Shown: positions 1-9,070, numbered from the stretch's first letter. The stretch: DNA of 64,000 nt from Rheinheimera soli (GCF_021290985.1 NZ_JAJOYU010000001.1:124001-188000), one strand, 5' to 3'. The notes: a model not told the origin generated them from the sequence alone. Numbers and translations are program-made.

Positions 1-8
1 GGACTGGA

Positions 9-950
9 TTAGATGCGGGTACGTTTTTTCTGAGTTTGTTTTGGCTTTTTCGCTTTGGCTTTTTCTGCTGCCGCTGCTTTTTCTGCTCTCACCACTTCAG
101 GTTTAACACCCGACTGCACCATGATTTGATGCTTACGTACTGCACGCTTAATGCCTGCCATACGGCGACGACGTTCGTCGCGGTCTTCCGGTTTCATTAA
201 ACTTTCAGTTTCAGCCGATAAATGCACCAGCTTACGTAAGTAGTTCACATCTTCCAGCGGATATTCGGCATAACCACCGGCGGGTAAATGTTTAGGCAAT
301 AACAAATCACCGTAACGAATACGAATTAAGCGGCTCACTACAGCGCCTTGTGATTCCCACATACGGCGAACTTCACGGTTACGACCTTCAGTCAACACCA
401 CATGGAACCAGCGGTTAATGCCTTCACCGCCCATAGCTTTAATTTTTTTGAAGTTGGCTTTACCATCTTCCAGCTCCACGCCTAAACGTAGTTTCTGGAT
501 CATTGCATCGTTGACATCACCAAATACCCGTACCGCATATTCACGTTCTACTTCAAACTTCGGATGCATTAAACGGTTGGCCATTTCACCATCTGTGGTG
601 AACAGCAATAAACCGCTGGTATTGATATCTAAACGGCCAATGGCAATCCAGCGTGAGTCTTTAATTTTTGGCAGGCGGTCAAATACAGTAGGACGACCTT
701 CAGGGTCGATACGCGAACAAATTTCGCCTTCCGGTTTGTGATAAGCAATAACGCGGCATACCTGTTCAGCTTCAGCTGCAATTTTGACCGGATGGCCGTC
801 GACCCGCACTTGTTGATTTGCATTAATACGGTCGCCTAATGACGCCACTTTGCCATCCACAGTCACACGTCCAGCACTGATGTATTCTTCCATCTCGCGG
901 CGGGATCCAACACCGGATCGCGCCAGCACTTTCTGTAGTTTTTCACTCAT
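9..950 (-). CDS. rluB: 23S rRNA pseudouridine(2605) synthase RluB
   Basis: Pseudouridine synthase of the RsuA/RluB/E/F family, expected to modify U2605 of 23S rRNA in the cytoplasm. An S4 RNA-binding domain occupies about residues 3-50. The catalytic motif GRLD is at 105-108, so D108 is the catalytic Asp, followed by [12 protein letters not shown]. The C-terminus from about residue 265 is a Lys/Arg/Ala-rich tail, usual for RluB and the best reason to choose RluB over RluE or RluF. The gene ends a minus-strand run with scpB 3 bp upstream, matching the scpA-scpB-rluB order of many gammaproteobacteria. Complete at 313 aa. Confidence 0.95.
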   Translation of the reverse strand: MSEKLQKVLARSGVGSRREMEEYISAGRVTVDGKVASLGDRINANQQVRVDGHPVKIAAEAEQVCRVIAYHKPEGEICSRIDPEGRPTVFDRLPKIKDSRWIAIGRLDINTSGLLLFTTDGEMANRLMHPKFEVEREYAVRVFGDVNDAMIQKLRLGVELEDGKANFKKIKAMGGEGINRWFHVVLTEGRNREVRRMWESQGAVVSRLIRIRYGDLLLPKHLPAGGYAEYPLEDVNYLRKLVHLSAETESLMKPEDRDERRRRMAGIKRAVRKHQIMVQSGVKPEVVRAEKAAAAEKAKAKKPKQTQKKRTRI

Positions 951-953
951 GAT

Positions 954-1535
954 TTAATGTATCTCTTCAGTCATCACGACTGGGTTAAAAAAATCCGGCG
1001 TTGCTTGAAACTCGGCCAGAGCAGGTAAATCGCTTAAATCCTTTAAGCCAAAATAATCTAAAAATGTCGGCGTCGTGGCATACAAACCAGGACGACCAGG
1101 TACTTCTTTATGCCCTACCACTTTGACCCAACCACGGTCGAGCAAAGTACGCATAATCTGACTGCTAACCGTTACCCCCCGCACTTCTTCAATTTCGCCG
1201 CGGGTAATAGGTTGACGATAAGCAATCAAGGCCAAAGTCTCCAGCACGGCACGGGAATAACGTGGCGAACGTTCTGGCCAGAGTAACGCCAGGTATTCAC
1301 TTAAATCAGCACGGGTCTGAAACCGAAAACCAGAGGCCGTTTCAATCAACTGAATACCCCGGCCTAAATAATCCTGCTGCAACTGCGCTAAAGCCTGCTG
1401 CAGACGTTTTCGGGTTAACTCAAAACTTTCCAGCACAGTACTTTGTAAGTCATTCACAGACAAAGGTTTATCAGAGGCGAAAATAGCGGCTTCGACTAAC
1501 TGCAGCAGTTGTTGCTCGTTAATTTTTTTCGCCAT
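954..1535 (-). CDS. scpB: SMC-Scp complex subunit ScpB
   Basis: Kleisin-associated winged-helix protein that partners ScpA and SMC in chromosome condensation and segregation. The protein is 193 aa, the usual size, with typical ScpB motifs: AIFASDKPLS near the N-terminus, ETLALIAYRQPITRGEIEEVRGV in the middle and GRPGLYATTPTFLDYFGL near the C-terminus. A clear AAGGAG ribosome site precedes the ATG. It lies between scpA (38 bp upstream) and rluB (3 bp downstream), consistent with one operon. Confidence 0.95.
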   Translation of the reverse strand: MAKKINEQQLLQLVEAAIFASDKPLSVNDLQSTVLESFELTRKRLQQALAQLQQDYLGRGIQLIETASGFRFQTRADLSEYLALLWPERSPRYSRAVLETLALIAYRQPITRGEIEEVRGVTVSSQIMRTLLDRGWVKVVGHKEVPGRPGLYATTPTFLDYFGLKDLSDLPALAEFQATPDFFNPVVMTEEIH

Positions 1536-1573
1536 GCCTGCTCCTTAGTCTGTAGCTTCAAATACGCTGGCCA

Positions 1574-2395
1574 TTATGCCAATTTCACGTGGATCTGACC
1601 ATAAGCTTCTACCTGAATGACTTGGATCAGCTTTTCTTTCACCAGCTCCAAAATAGCCAAAAAGCTCACCACCACACCCTGCCGTCCTTCTGATAACTCA
1701 AAACACTCGGCAAACTCAAGGTAGTCGGAGCGGCCTTTGAGCAACTCCAGAATTTTGCTCATGCGCTCGCGGGTGGATAAATGCTCTTTTTTAATTTGGT
1801 GATGCTGAAAATCTTTGGCGCGTTTGGCTATGTCTTTCAGTGCCAACAAAATCTCCTGCAACGACACTTCAGGCAAAATCACATAAGGTTCGAAGTTATC
1901 GTCCAAACCCGCTTTGGCAGGAAAATAATCCCGCTCCTGGCGTGGCAATAAATCCACGTCAGTGGCTGCTTTTCGGATAATTTCGTATTCCTGCAACCGC
2001 CTGACTAAATCAGCTCTGGGGTCGGTTTCGTCATCCGATTTATGGTCGTGCTGCGGCAGTAATAAACGCGATTTAATCTCCGCCAGCATAGCGGCCATTA
2101 ACAAATACTCTGCTGCCAGTTCAAAGTTCATATCCTGCATTAAATCAATGTACTCCATATACTGCAGGGTGATTTCGTTGATGGGCAAATCGACAATATC
2201 AAAGCGGTGACGACGAATTAAATACAAAAGAAAATCGAGCGGGCCTTCAAAACTTTCCAGCAATACCGACAGTGCTTCAGGCGGAATATACAAATCTTCC
2301 GGCTTATCCAGCACAGCTTCGCCGCGAACAAAAGCCAGCGGCAAAGGCTGCTGTATCGTCAGGCTGGCAAAGCTGTCGGCGAGTGGCTCAGACAT
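1574..2395 (-). CDS. scpA: SMC-Scp complex kleisin subunit ScpA
   Basis: Kleisin subunit that bridges the SMC heads. The family signature SFEGPLDFLLYLIRRHRFDI starts near residue 48, followed by LPINEITLQYMEYI and a helical LAAEYLLMAAMLAEIKSRLLLP segment. The C-terminal winged helix (about residues 205-270) contains VVVSFLAILELVKEKLIQV. At 273 aa it has a normal length, with an extended N-terminus of about 40 residues. The Shine-Dalgarno is weak, and only 11 bp separate it from yciO, so translation may be coupled. Confidence 0.93.
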   Translation of the reverse strand: MSEPLADSFASLTIQQPLPLAFVRGEAVLDKPEDLYIPPEALSVLLESFEGPLDFLLYLIRRHRFDIVDLPINEITLQYMEYIDLMQDMNFELAAEYLLMAAMLAEIKSRLLLPQHDHKSDDETDPRADLVRRLQEYEIIRKAATDVDLLPRQERDYFPAKAGLDDNFEPYVILPEVSLQEILLALKDIAKRAKDFQHHQIKKEHLSTRERMSKILELLKGRSDYLEFAECFELSEGRQGVVVSFLAILELVKEKLIQVIQVEAYGQIHVKLA

Positions 2396-2406
2396 TATGC
2401 TTGAAC

Positions 2407-3027
2407 TCAGACAAAGGCACTGCTATCGCCTGCACCTTGACGTATCACTACGGGATTATCCTCTGATAAATCAATCACTGTCGTGTGGTTTTCAGCTATC
2501 ACGCCACCGTGAATAATTAAATCCACCTGACGTTCTAATTGATCACGCATTTCTTCCGGATCCGATTCAGCAAAGTCATTGCCAGGCAACACTAAGGAAC
2601 TCGACATCAAAGGTTCACCCAGCTCTTCTAACAGCGCCAGCGCAATTTTGTTTTGCGGAATACGTAAACCTACGGTCTTTTTCTTTTCATTGAGCAAACG
2701 CTTAGGGACTTCTTTAGTGCCTTTTAAAATAAAAGTGTAAGCACCAGGCGTATGGTTTTTGATTAAGCGAAAGGCGCTGTTTTCTACCTTGGCATACACA
2801 GACAACTCAGAAAAATCGCGGCACATCAGGGTAAAGTGATGCTCAGCGCTCATCTGACGGATTTGTAAAATACGCTCAAGCGCCGCTTTATCACCTATAT
2901 GACAACCCAGCGCATAACCTGAATCTGTAGGGTAAATCACCACCCCACCTTGCTGAATAATATGCACAGCCTGTTTAATTAAACGTTGCTGTGGATTCTC
3001 AGGATGAACATAAAAAAACTGGCTCAT
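2407..3027 (-). CDS. yciO: YciO-type L-threonylcarbamoyladenylate synthase-like protein
   Basis: YrdC/Sua5-fold protein, single domain, 206 aa from the ATG at 3027. I chose this start because MSQFFYVHPENPQQRLI matches the usual YciO N-terminus and an AAGAAGAG ribosome site precedes it; the frame stays open 18 codons further upstream. Motifs: GGVVIYPTDSGYALGC, then QMSAEHHFTLMCRDFS. YciO proteins share the TsaC fold but usually have weak or unproven activity in t6A synthesis. A second, two-domain Sua5 homologue is encoded at 37986-38966 and is the better candidate for the essential t6A enzyme. Confidence 0.88.
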   Translation of the reverse strand: MSQFFYVHPENPQQRLIKQAVHIIQQGGVVIYPTDSGYALGCHIGDKAALERILQIRQMSAEHHFTLMCRDFSELSVYAKVENSAFRLIKNHTPGAYTFILKGTKEVPKRLLNEKKKTVGLRIPQNKIALALLEELGEPLMSSSLVLPGNDFAESDPEEMRDQLERQVDLIIHGGVIAENHTTVIDLSEDNPVVIRQGAGDSSAFV

Positions 3028-3096
3028 AAAACTCTTCTTATTCTCTGCACTTCTAACTAAAGTATGTTTAAGAAATAGCAATAAATTTGTTAAAAA

Positions 3097-3960
3097 TCAA
3101 GATGAAAGCTGTGCTGATTCAGGCTGTGGCAAGGGCCAGTCATGCCATACAGGAGTGACATCGTCGGTAAAATACAATTGACGCCCCAGCTCATTCCATG
3201 GCGTTTCCTGATGAAAATCAGAACCAGCCGACGCCGTTAAACCAAACTTCTGACACAGCATCCAAACCTGACGTTTTTGCACCGGAGTCATTTGAGCAGA
3301 CGCCACTTCCATGGCTTTGCCACCAGCAGCAGAAAACTCTTCAGCTAAACGGGTGAGCCAACGGCCATTCAGTTTGTATTTCAGCGGATGCGCCAGCACC
3401 GGAGTACCACCTGCAGCTAAAATCCACTGCACAGCCTCCTGCATAGGCACCCAGTTGTTCGGCACATAACCTGTATTACCGCGGCTTAAGTACTTTTTAA
3501 ATACTGTATTCATCGAGCTGGCTTTGCCAATCTGCACCAGATAACGGGCAAAGTGAGTGCGGGTTAAAGCTGCGCCATTGGCAATTTTTAATACATTTTC
3601 CAGCACGTCCGGTATTTTGTTTTTCTCAAGACGACGCGCCATCTCTTCGGCCCTTTCTACCCTGCGCTGCTGCTGAGCTGCTAAATGCTGTAAAAACTCC
3701 GGACAATCGGTATTGATATGTAAACCAACAATATGAATTTCAAACTCGTACCAACTGGTCGAGATTTCCACACCGGGGATCAAGGTTAAAGGCAGCTTTT
3801 TTTCAGCAATAGCGGCGCGGGCTTCAGCCAGGCCAGCAATAGTGTCGTGATCGGTAATAGCAAGCACATCCACGCCCTTGCTGACGGCACGCTCAACCAG
3901 TTCGGTTGGGCTTAATACACCATCTGAGCAATAAGTGTGGCTGTGTAAATCAATTTTCAT
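3097..3960 (-). CDS. rnm: PHP-domain 5'-3' exoribonuclease / phosphoesterase (RNase AM, YciV/TrpH)
   Basis: PHP-fold metal-dependent phosphoesterase of the YciV/RNase AM family, which removes nucleotides from RNA 5' ends and degrades 5',3'-bisphosphates. The start is set at 3960, where the protein begins MKIDLHSHTYCSDG with the metal-binding HSH; an in-frame extension of 32 codons lacks family similarity. Further PHP motifs: DHDTIAGL, PGVEISTSW, TPVLAHPLKY and GSDFHQ. Length is 287 aa against about 290 in E. coli. It is divergent from the trp operon, the arrangement known for E. coli yciV-trpL. Confidence 0.9.
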   Translation of the reverse strand: MKIDLHSHTYCSDGVLSPTELVERAVSKGVDVLAITDHDTIAGLAEARAAIAEKKLPLTLIPGVEISTSWYEFEIHIVGLHINTDCPEFLQHLAAQQQRRVERAEEMARRLEKNKIPDVLENVLKIANGAALTRTHFARYLVQIGKASSMNTVFKKYLSRGNTGYVPNNWVPMQEAVQWILAAGGTPVLAHPLKYKLNGRWLTRLAEEFSAAGGKAMEVASAQMTPVQKRQVWMLCQKFGLTASAGSDFHQETPWNELGRQLYFTDDVTPVWHDWPLPQPESAQLSS

Positions 3961-4101
3961 GAGAAGGCTGCCTGAATAAACGGTCGTCATTGTGCCACAA
4001 AAGCGCTGGCTGAGCTTGGGTTTCTGCAGCGCTACACCAAGGTGCTTTTTAGCCATCTATCCGCTTATACGTATTTTTTTGCACTTATAACTAAACAACT
4101 C

Positions 4102-4130
4102 TTGACGGCCATTTGATTTCAGGGTTTTAT
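4102..4130 (+). promoter_or_regulatory. Predicted sigma-70 promoter of the trp operon
   Basis: TTGACG (4102-4107) and TTTTAT (4125-4130) are separated by 17 bp, giving 5/6 and 4/6 matches to the -35 and -10 consensus. Transcription would start near 4137, leaving about 53 nt before the first leader peptide. I could not convincingly place a TrpR operator over it. Prediction from sequence only. Confidence 0.6.
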
Positions 4131-4189
4131 AGAGGCGTTTTCAGAGCGACTCACTTCCGAGTTGCTGACTAACAACGGATTTATAGCCA

Positions 4190-4243
4190 ATGCAATTTCA
4201 GACAACAACTCAAACTCACATTTGGTGGTGGCATACTCCTTAA
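4190..4243 (+). CDS. trpL: trp leader peptide 1 (WWW)
   Basis: Seventeen-codon reading frame MQFQTTTQTHIWWWHTP with three consecutive Trp codons at 4223-4231. It lies between the predicted trp promoter and an intrinsic terminator (4279-4316). Its ribosome site is weak (GGA at 4177-4179, 10 nt before the ATG). Segment 2 (AACGGGC, 4242-4248) starts at the second base of the TAA stop and is complementary to segment 3 (GCCCGTT, 4281-4287), which is also the left arm of the terminator hairpin. This is the classical attenuator arrangement: ribosomes stalled on Trp codons leave segment 2 free, 2:3 forms and transcription continues. Confidence 0.82.
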   Translation: MQFQTTTQTHIWWWHTP

Positions 4244-4278
4244 CGGGCGTGTGGAGGCGTTGTATTCGCTATAAAACC

Positions 4279-4316
4279 AGGCCCGTTTCGAAAGATACGG
4301 GCCTTTTCGTTTTTTA
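4279..4316 (+). terminator. trp attenuator 1 (3:4 terminator hairpin)
   Basis: An 8-bp stem AGGCCCGT (4279-4286) with ACGGGCCT (4297-4304), a 10-nt loop, then TTTTCGTTTTTT. The left arm can instead pair with 4242-4248 just after leader peptide 1, so terminator and antiterminator exclude each other. Confidence 0.85.
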
Positions 4317-4351
4317 AGCTTTGTAGAAATTTAAATACAGGAAAAATCATA

Positions 4352-4399
4352 ATGAATTCTCAAGTAACACGTTGGCACTGGTGGCGACTTCCTGTTTAG
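4352..4399 (+). CDS. trpL: trp leader peptide 2 (W-H-WW)
   Basis: Fifteen-codon frame MNSQVTRWHWWRLPV with Trp codons at 4373-4375, 4379-4381 and 4382-4384. An AGGAA ribosome site (4339-4343) lies 8 nt before the ATG. Segment 2 (AGCGGGC, 4398-4404) begins at the second base of the TAG stop and is complementary to segment 3 (GCCCGCT, 4436-4442), the left arm of the next terminator. A second short hairpin, CGGACAA (4405-4411) with TTGTCCG (4415-4421), follows segment 2 directly and could stack on the antiterminator. The register of stop codon and segment 2 is the same as in leader 1, 156 nt upstream. Confidence 0.88.
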   Translation: MNSQVTRWHWWRLPV

Positions 4400-4430
4400 C
4401 GGGCCGGACAACTATTGTCCGAATACAGCC

Positions 4431-4458
4431 AAAAAGCCCGCTTGATGCGGGCTTTTTT
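4431..4458 (+). terminator. trp attenuator 2 (3:4 terminator hairpin)
   Basis: An 11-bp perfect stem AAAAAGCCCGC (4431-4441) with GCGGGCTTTTT (4447-4457), loop TTGAT, inside a T run, 23 bp before the trpE start codon. The left arm competes for 4398-4404 to form the antiterminator. Confidence 0.92.
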
Positions 4459-4481
4459 ATTTGAAATTTTTAGGGAAAACC

Positions 4482-6062
4482 ATGAATTTACAGCAAATAA
4501 CTACCACCACAGGGCAAGTGGCCAGTTTCAGTCAAACCCTGAGCATTCAGCCTGATCCGCTGCAAAGCTTCAGAGCTTTAACCAGTCAGGGCCAAATGGC
4601 GTTGTTACTTGAATCGGCAGAAATAGACAGTAAAAACAGTTTAAAAAGCCTGATGCTGATTGATGCTGCTCTGCGTATTGAATGCAATGCGTTGCAGGTG
4701 CAGATTGAAGCCTTAACCGACAACGGTAAAACCCTGCTGCCTTATCTGGCGTCTTTGCTGCAAGGCAAAGCAGAACTTGATTTGTCATCCAACCAACTCA
4801 AAGTAGAGTTTGCCAAAGCCGATTCACTGCTTGATGAAGAAAGCCGCTTATTGCTGCCTAACTCACTGACTGTTTTGCGTTTACTGCAACAACAGCTGCA
4901 GAACAATAGTGACGAGCCACTAGCCGTTTTTTTAGGTGGTGTTATTGGTTACGACTTAGTGGCCATGGTGGAAGACTTACCCCAGGTGCCTAGCGCTGAA
5001 AACCAATGTCCTGACTACCTGTTTTATCTAGCTGAAACTTTGTTAGTGGTCGATCATCAGGCCGGCAATAGCCGTCTGATTGGCAATGTATTTTGTGGCA
5101 CTCAAGCCCAGCAGCAGTATTTTGTTATAGGTCAGCGTTTATCAGAGCTGCAGCAGTTATTGCAGCAATCAACTGATACAACAACAGCAACAGAGCCAGC
5201 AGCCAAAGCTGAAGTCAAAGTCGATATCAGCGACGCCGACTTTGTCGCCCAGGTCGAAGCACTGAAACACAATATAGTGGCAGGGGATGTATTTCAGGTG
5301 GTGCCATCACGCTGTTTCAGCCTGCCCTGCCCTGATCCACAAGCGGCTTACGCCAAACTGAAACAACAAAATCCCAGCCCTTATATGTTTTACCTGCAGG
5401 ACAGAAATTTCAGCCTGTTTGGCGCTTCTCCTGAGTCGGCTTTGAAATATGAAGCAAAAACAGCACAAGTAGAGATTTATCCTATAGCAGGCACCCGCCG
5501 TCGTGGTTTTGCCGCCAATGGCAGTATTGACCGCGACTTAGACAGCCGCATTGAGCTGGAACTGCGTCAGGACGAAAAAGAGAAAGCCGAACATTTAATG
5601 TTGGTCGATTTAGCCCGTAACGACGTAGCCCGTATCAGTGTGCCAGGCAGTCGTTATGTCAAAGAACTGCTGAAAGTCGACCGTTACTCTTATGTCATGC
5701 ATTTAGTCTCCCGTGTCGTTGGTACTTTAAAACCAGAACTGGACGCTTTGCATGCCTATCAGGCCTGTATGAATATGGGCACTTTAGTAGGGGCGCCTAA
5801 AGTGCGTGCAGCTGAGCTTATTCGTGGTGTCGAGAAAAAACGCCGTGGCAGTTATGGTGGCGCTGTAGGTTATTTGGCAGGCAATGGTGATTTTGACAGC
5901 TGCATCGTCATCCGTTCGGCTTATGTGCAAAACGGCATGGCTTATATTCAGGCCGGCGCTGGTGTGGTGTACGACAGCGTAGCGCAAGCCGAAGCGGACG
6001 AAACCCGCAGCAAAGCTCAGGCTGTGATTAACGCTATTCAATCTGCAGGAGCTGCTGTATGA
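4482..6062 (+). CDS. trpE: Anthranilate synthase component I
   Basis: Converts chorismate and ammonia or glutamine to anthranilate, with TrpG as the glutaminase partner. Start set at ATG 4482, preceded by AGGG (4472-4475); an in-frame TTG at 4461 lies just after the attenuator T run and is unlikely. The protein has 526 aa. The N-terminal allosteric domain contains LLESAEI, which corresponds to the Trp feedback-binding LLES motif. The C-terminal chorismate-binding domain carries GDVFQVVPSR, GASPES, PIAGTRRRG and LMLVDLARND. First structural gene of the operon, overlapping trpG by 4 bp. Expression should depend on both upstream attenuators. Confidence 0.98.
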   Translation: MNLQQITTTTGQVASFSQTLSIQPDPLQSFRALTSQGQMALLLESAEIDSKNSLKSLMLIDAALRIECNALQVQIEALTDNGKTLLPYLASLLQGKAELDLSSNQLKVEFAKADSLLDEESRLLLPNSLTVLRLLQQQLQNNSDEPLAVFLGGVIGYDLVAMVEDLPQVPSAENQCPDYLFYLAETLLVVDHQAGNSRLIGNVFCGTQAQQQYFVIGQRLSELQQLLQQSTDTTTATEPAAKAEVKVDISDADFVAQVEALKHNIVAGDVFQVVPSRCFSLPCPDPQAAYAKLKQQNPSPYMFYLQDRNFSLFGASPESALKYEAKTAQVEIYPIAGTRRRGFAANGSIDRDLDSRIELELRQDEKEKAEHLMLVDLARNDVARISVPGSRYVKELLKVDRYSYVMHLVSRVVGTLKPELDALHAYQACMNMGTLVGAPKVRAAELIRGVEKKRRGSYGGAVGYLAGNGDFDSCIVIRSAYVQNGMAYIQAGAGVVYDSVAQAEADETRSKAQAVINAIQSAGAAV

Positions 6063-6667
6063 GCGTTGTATATCTGTTAGATAACTTAGATTCCTTCAGC
6101 TACAACCTGGTGGATGAAGTGGCGCAATTAGGTTTTAGCTTAAAGCTGTACCGCAATACTGTGCCTGCTGCTTATATCTTTGAAAAAATGCAGCAGGAAC
6201 ACCAGCCTGTAGTGTTGTTATTATCACCAGGCCCAGGCGCACCTGCACAAGCAGGCTCAATGCCAGAGCTTATCGCACTTTGCGCTGGCAAATTCCCTAT
6301 GCTGGGGATTTGTTTAGGCCATCAGGCGCTGGTTGAACATTATGGCGGTGTGGTTGGTCGGGCTGGTGAAACAGTCCATGGTAAAACCTCTATTATTGAA
6401 CTGAGTGATCATCCAGTGTTTGGCGCTTTACCTAAACAATTCCCTGTGGCGCGTTATCACTCTTTAATGGCGACTGAAGTCCCCAATTCATTGCAAGTCA
6501 TAGCCGCCTATCAACATATTCCTATGGCGATAGTGCATGAAGAGCACAAAGCTTTGGGCTATCAATTCCACCCTGAGTCTATTCTGACCACCTTAGGTAA
6601 GCCTCTGCTAAAACAAAGCCTGGACTACTTAATGAAAAGCCCAATGAGCTTGGGAGCAACAGCATGA
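6059..6667 (+). CDS. trpG: Anthranilate synthase component II (glutamine amidotransferase)
   Basis: Class I glutamine amidotransferase that supplies ammonia to TrpE. Catalytic triad visible as C85 in GICLGHQ, H171 and E173 in FHPES; the oxyanion strip SPGPG is at 56-60. At 202 aa it is a stand-alone TrpG and not the E. coli-type TrpGD fusion. ATGA overlaps with both trpE and trpD indicate translational coupling. Confidence 0.98.
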   Translation: MSVVYLLDNLDSFSYNLVDEVAQLGFSLKLYRNTVPAAYIFEKMQQEHQPVVLLLSPGPGAPAQAGSMPELIALCAGKFPMLGICLGHQALVEHYGGVVGRAGETVHGKTSIIELSDHPVFGALPKQFPVARYHSLMATEVPNSLQVIAAYQHIPMAIVHEEHKALGYQFHPESILTTLGKPLLKQSLDYLMKSPMSLGATA

Positions 6668-7695
6668 GTCAGTCAATTTTAGAATTAGTGCAAAAAAGCC
6701 TGAAAGGTGAAGCTTTGTCCTTTGAGCAAAGCCATGCTTTTTTTAGCGCCGTTGTGCAAGGTGAAGTGGAACCTGTATTGCTGACAGCGCTTTTGGTGGC
6801 GCTGAAAATGCGTGGCGAAACAGCGGATGAAATTGCCGGCGCTGCCGCTGCTATGCGCGCCGCCGCTACTGAATTTCCGGCTAGTGTTGCTGGCGCTATA
6901 GATTGTTGTGGCACAGGCGGTGACGGCTCCAACACCATTAATATTTCCAGCACTGCAGCTCTTGTGGCAGCCAGTATGGGATTGCCAGTGGCCAAACATG
7001 GCAACAGAAGCGTATCCTCTCAGTCCGGTTCAGCCGACTTGCTGGAACAATTGGGCATTCATATTCAAATGAGCCCGGCAACAGCAGCCAATACCTTAAG
7101 TCAGTGCAACAGCAGCTTCTTATTTGCGCCTTTGTATCATGCGGGCATTAAGCATGCGATGCCAGTGCGCACAGCATTAAAAAGCCGCACCATTTTTAAC
7201 TTATTAGGGCCACTGATTAATCCGGCTAAACCTGATTATCAGTTGCTAGGTGTCTATGATCCGGCCTTAACACCAGTGATGGCAGAAGCGCTGCAGCAAT
7301 TAGGTGTAAAAGCCGCCTGGGTCGTACATGGCAGTGGTTGTGATGAAATAGCTTTGCATGGCGTGACTAACGTCAGCGCCGTGACCAGCACAGGCGCTAT
7401 TGAACACTTTGAACTGACGCCTGCTGATTTTGGTTTGCCTTCGGTAAGCTTGTCCGAGCTTGCCGGGGGAAACCCTACACAAAATGCAGCAGCCACTTTG
7501 GCGATTTTACAAGGCACTGGTCAAACAGCGCACAATCAAGCTGTGGCGGCGAATGTAGCGGCAATGCTGTATATCAGTGGCGCTGATAAAGAGCGCAAAG
7601 ATCTAAAACAGCTCACCCAATCTGTGCTTGAGCATTTAGCTTCAGGCCAGGCTTTTTCGACATTGACGCAGTTAAGGAAACTTAGTCATGGCTAA
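6664..7695 (+). CDS. trpD: Anthranilate phosphoribosyltransferase
   Basis: Transfers phosphoribose from PRPP to anthranilate. The PRPP-binding motif GTGGDGSN starts at residue 83, followed by KHGNRSVSSQSGSADLLE and FLFAPLYHAG, all standard for TrpD. 343 aa, normal length. It overlaps trpG by 4 bp and the trpCF start by 8 bp. Confidence 0.98.
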   Translation: MSQSILELVQKSLKGEALSFEQSHAFFSAVVQGEVEPVLLTALLVALKMRGETADEIAGAAAAMRAAATEFPASVAGAIDCCGTGGDGSNTINISSTAALVAASMGLPVAKHGNRSVSSQSGSADLLEQLGIHIQMSPATAANTLSQCNSSFLFAPLYHAGIKHAMPVRTALKSRTIFNLLGPLINPAKPDYQLLGVYDPALTPVMAEALQQLGVKAAWVVHGSGCDEIALHGVTNVSAVTSTGAIEHFELTPADFGLPSVSLSELAGGNPTQNAAATLAILQGTGQTAHNQAVAANVAAMLYISGADKERKDLKQLTQSVLEHLASGQAFSTLTQLRKLSHG

Positions 7696-9070
7696 TGTGT
7701 TAACCACTATTATCGATCACAAAAAACTGGAAGTGGCAGAGCGCAAGCAAAAGCTGCCACTGGCGCAGTTTCAGCAGTTGGTGCAACCCAGCCAGCGTAA
7801 TTTCTTAAAAGCGCTGCAACAAAAAGGCCCACGCTTTATTCTGGAATGCAAAAAGGCGTCGCCTTCAAAAGGCTTAATTCGCAGCCCTTTTGATTTAGAA
7901 GAAATTTGTGCTGCTTATGGTCAATATGCCGACTGTATTTCTGTGCTGACCGACGAGAAGTTTTTTCAGGGCAGTTACGATTATCTGGCAAAAGTCAGAG
8001 CCAAAGTAAATCAACCGCTGCTGCATAAAGACTTTATTATCGACGCCTATCAGATTTACCTTGGCCGCCTGCAAGGTTCGGACGCCGTGCTTTTGATGTT
8101 ATCTGTGCTGAATGATCTGGAGTATCTGGAACTGGCAAAGGTTGCGAAAAGCTTAAACCTGACGATACTGACCGAAGTCAGCAACGAAGCCGAAACCTTA
8201 AGGGCTGTAGCTTTAGGTGCTGAACTGATTGGTATCAATAACCGCGACTTACGTACTTTGGATACCAACTTAGAAACCAGTTTCAAGCTGGCTCGCCTGA
8301 TCCCTGATGGTATTACTATCGTATCCGAATCAGGCATTTACAGCTCGCAGCAGGTTCGGCAACTGGCCAAAGTGGCAGATGCGTATCTGGTGGGCAGCTC
8401 GTTAATGGCACAGCACGACTTAGCCAATGCCTGTCGCTCGCTTATTCGGGGCGAACATAAAGTCTGTGGTTTAACGCGAGCCGAAGACAGTAAAGCTGTA
8501 TACGCCGCGGGTGCTTATTTTGGCGGTCTGATTTTTTATCCTAAATCACCACGTTTTGTCACAGTCGAACAAGCCAAAGCTGTGCAACAAGGCGCACCAG
8601 CTCTGCATTATGTCGGTGTTTTTGTTGATGAAGCCGTAGAGACAGTGGCAGCGACAGCACGGGATTTAAAACTGGCCGCAGTGCAATTGCACGGCGAGGA
8701 ATCTGACCTGTATTTACAAAAGTTACGGCCTTTGTTGCCAAAAACTACAGAAATATGGAAAGCCTACCGTGTGCAACACAAACTGCCAGAGCTGAGCCGT
8801 TATGCCGACCGTTATTTGTTGGACGCTTATCATCCAGAGCAGGCCGGCGGCACAGGCCAACAATTTGACTGGCAATTATTAGACGAGCAACTGCTCAACA
8901 AAAAGGTGATGCTGGCTGGGGGGTTAAGCCCGGACAATGTCATTGCAGCACTTAAACATCAGGTACTGGCCGTTGACCTAAATTCAGGCCTCGAATCCGC
9001 TCCCGGCATCAAAGATGCGGGCAAAATTCAACACGCTTTTGTGAACATCAGAGAATTCAGTCATGACTAA
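7688..9070 (+). CDS. trpCF: Bifunctional indole-3-glycerol-phosphate synthase / phosphoribosylanthranilate isomerase
   Basis: Fusion of TrpC and TrpF that performs two consecutive steps of Trp synthesis. The TrpC half (residues 1 to about 255) shows [28 protein letters not shown] and [11 protein letters not shown]. The TrpF half starts at about residue 256 with [11 protein letters not shown] and includes [13 protein letters not shown] and [19 protein letters not shown]. Length 460 aa, as in enteric TrpC(F). It overlaps trpD and trpB by 8 bp each. Confidence 0.98.
   Translation: MANVLTTIIDHKKLEVAERKQKLPLAQFQQLVQPSQRNFLKALQQKGPRFILECKKASPSKGLIRSPFDLEEICAAYGQYADCISVLTDEKFFQGSYDYLAKVRAKVNQPLLHKDFIIDAYQIYLGRLQGSDAVLLMLSVLNDLEYLELAKVAKSLNLTILTEVSNEAETLRAVALGAELIGINNRDLRTLDTNLETSFKLARLIPDGITIVSESGIYSSQQVRQLAKVADAYLVGSSLMAQHDLANACRSLIRGEHKVCGLTRAEDSKAVYAAGAYFGGLIFYPKSPRFVTVEQAKAVQQGAPALHYVGVFVDEAVETVAATARDLKLAAVQLHGEESDLYLQKLRPLLPKTTEIWKAYRVQHKLPELSRYADRYLLDAYHPEQAGGTGQQFDWQLLDEQLLNKKVMLAGGLSPDNVIAALKHQVLAVDLNSGLESAPGIKDAGKIQHAFVNIREFSHD

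Noticed and set aside
4060-4135. TrpR operator overlapping the trp promoter
   Set aside because: Only loose ACTA/AACT half-site resemblances are visible. I could not align a symmetrical TrpR site with confidence.
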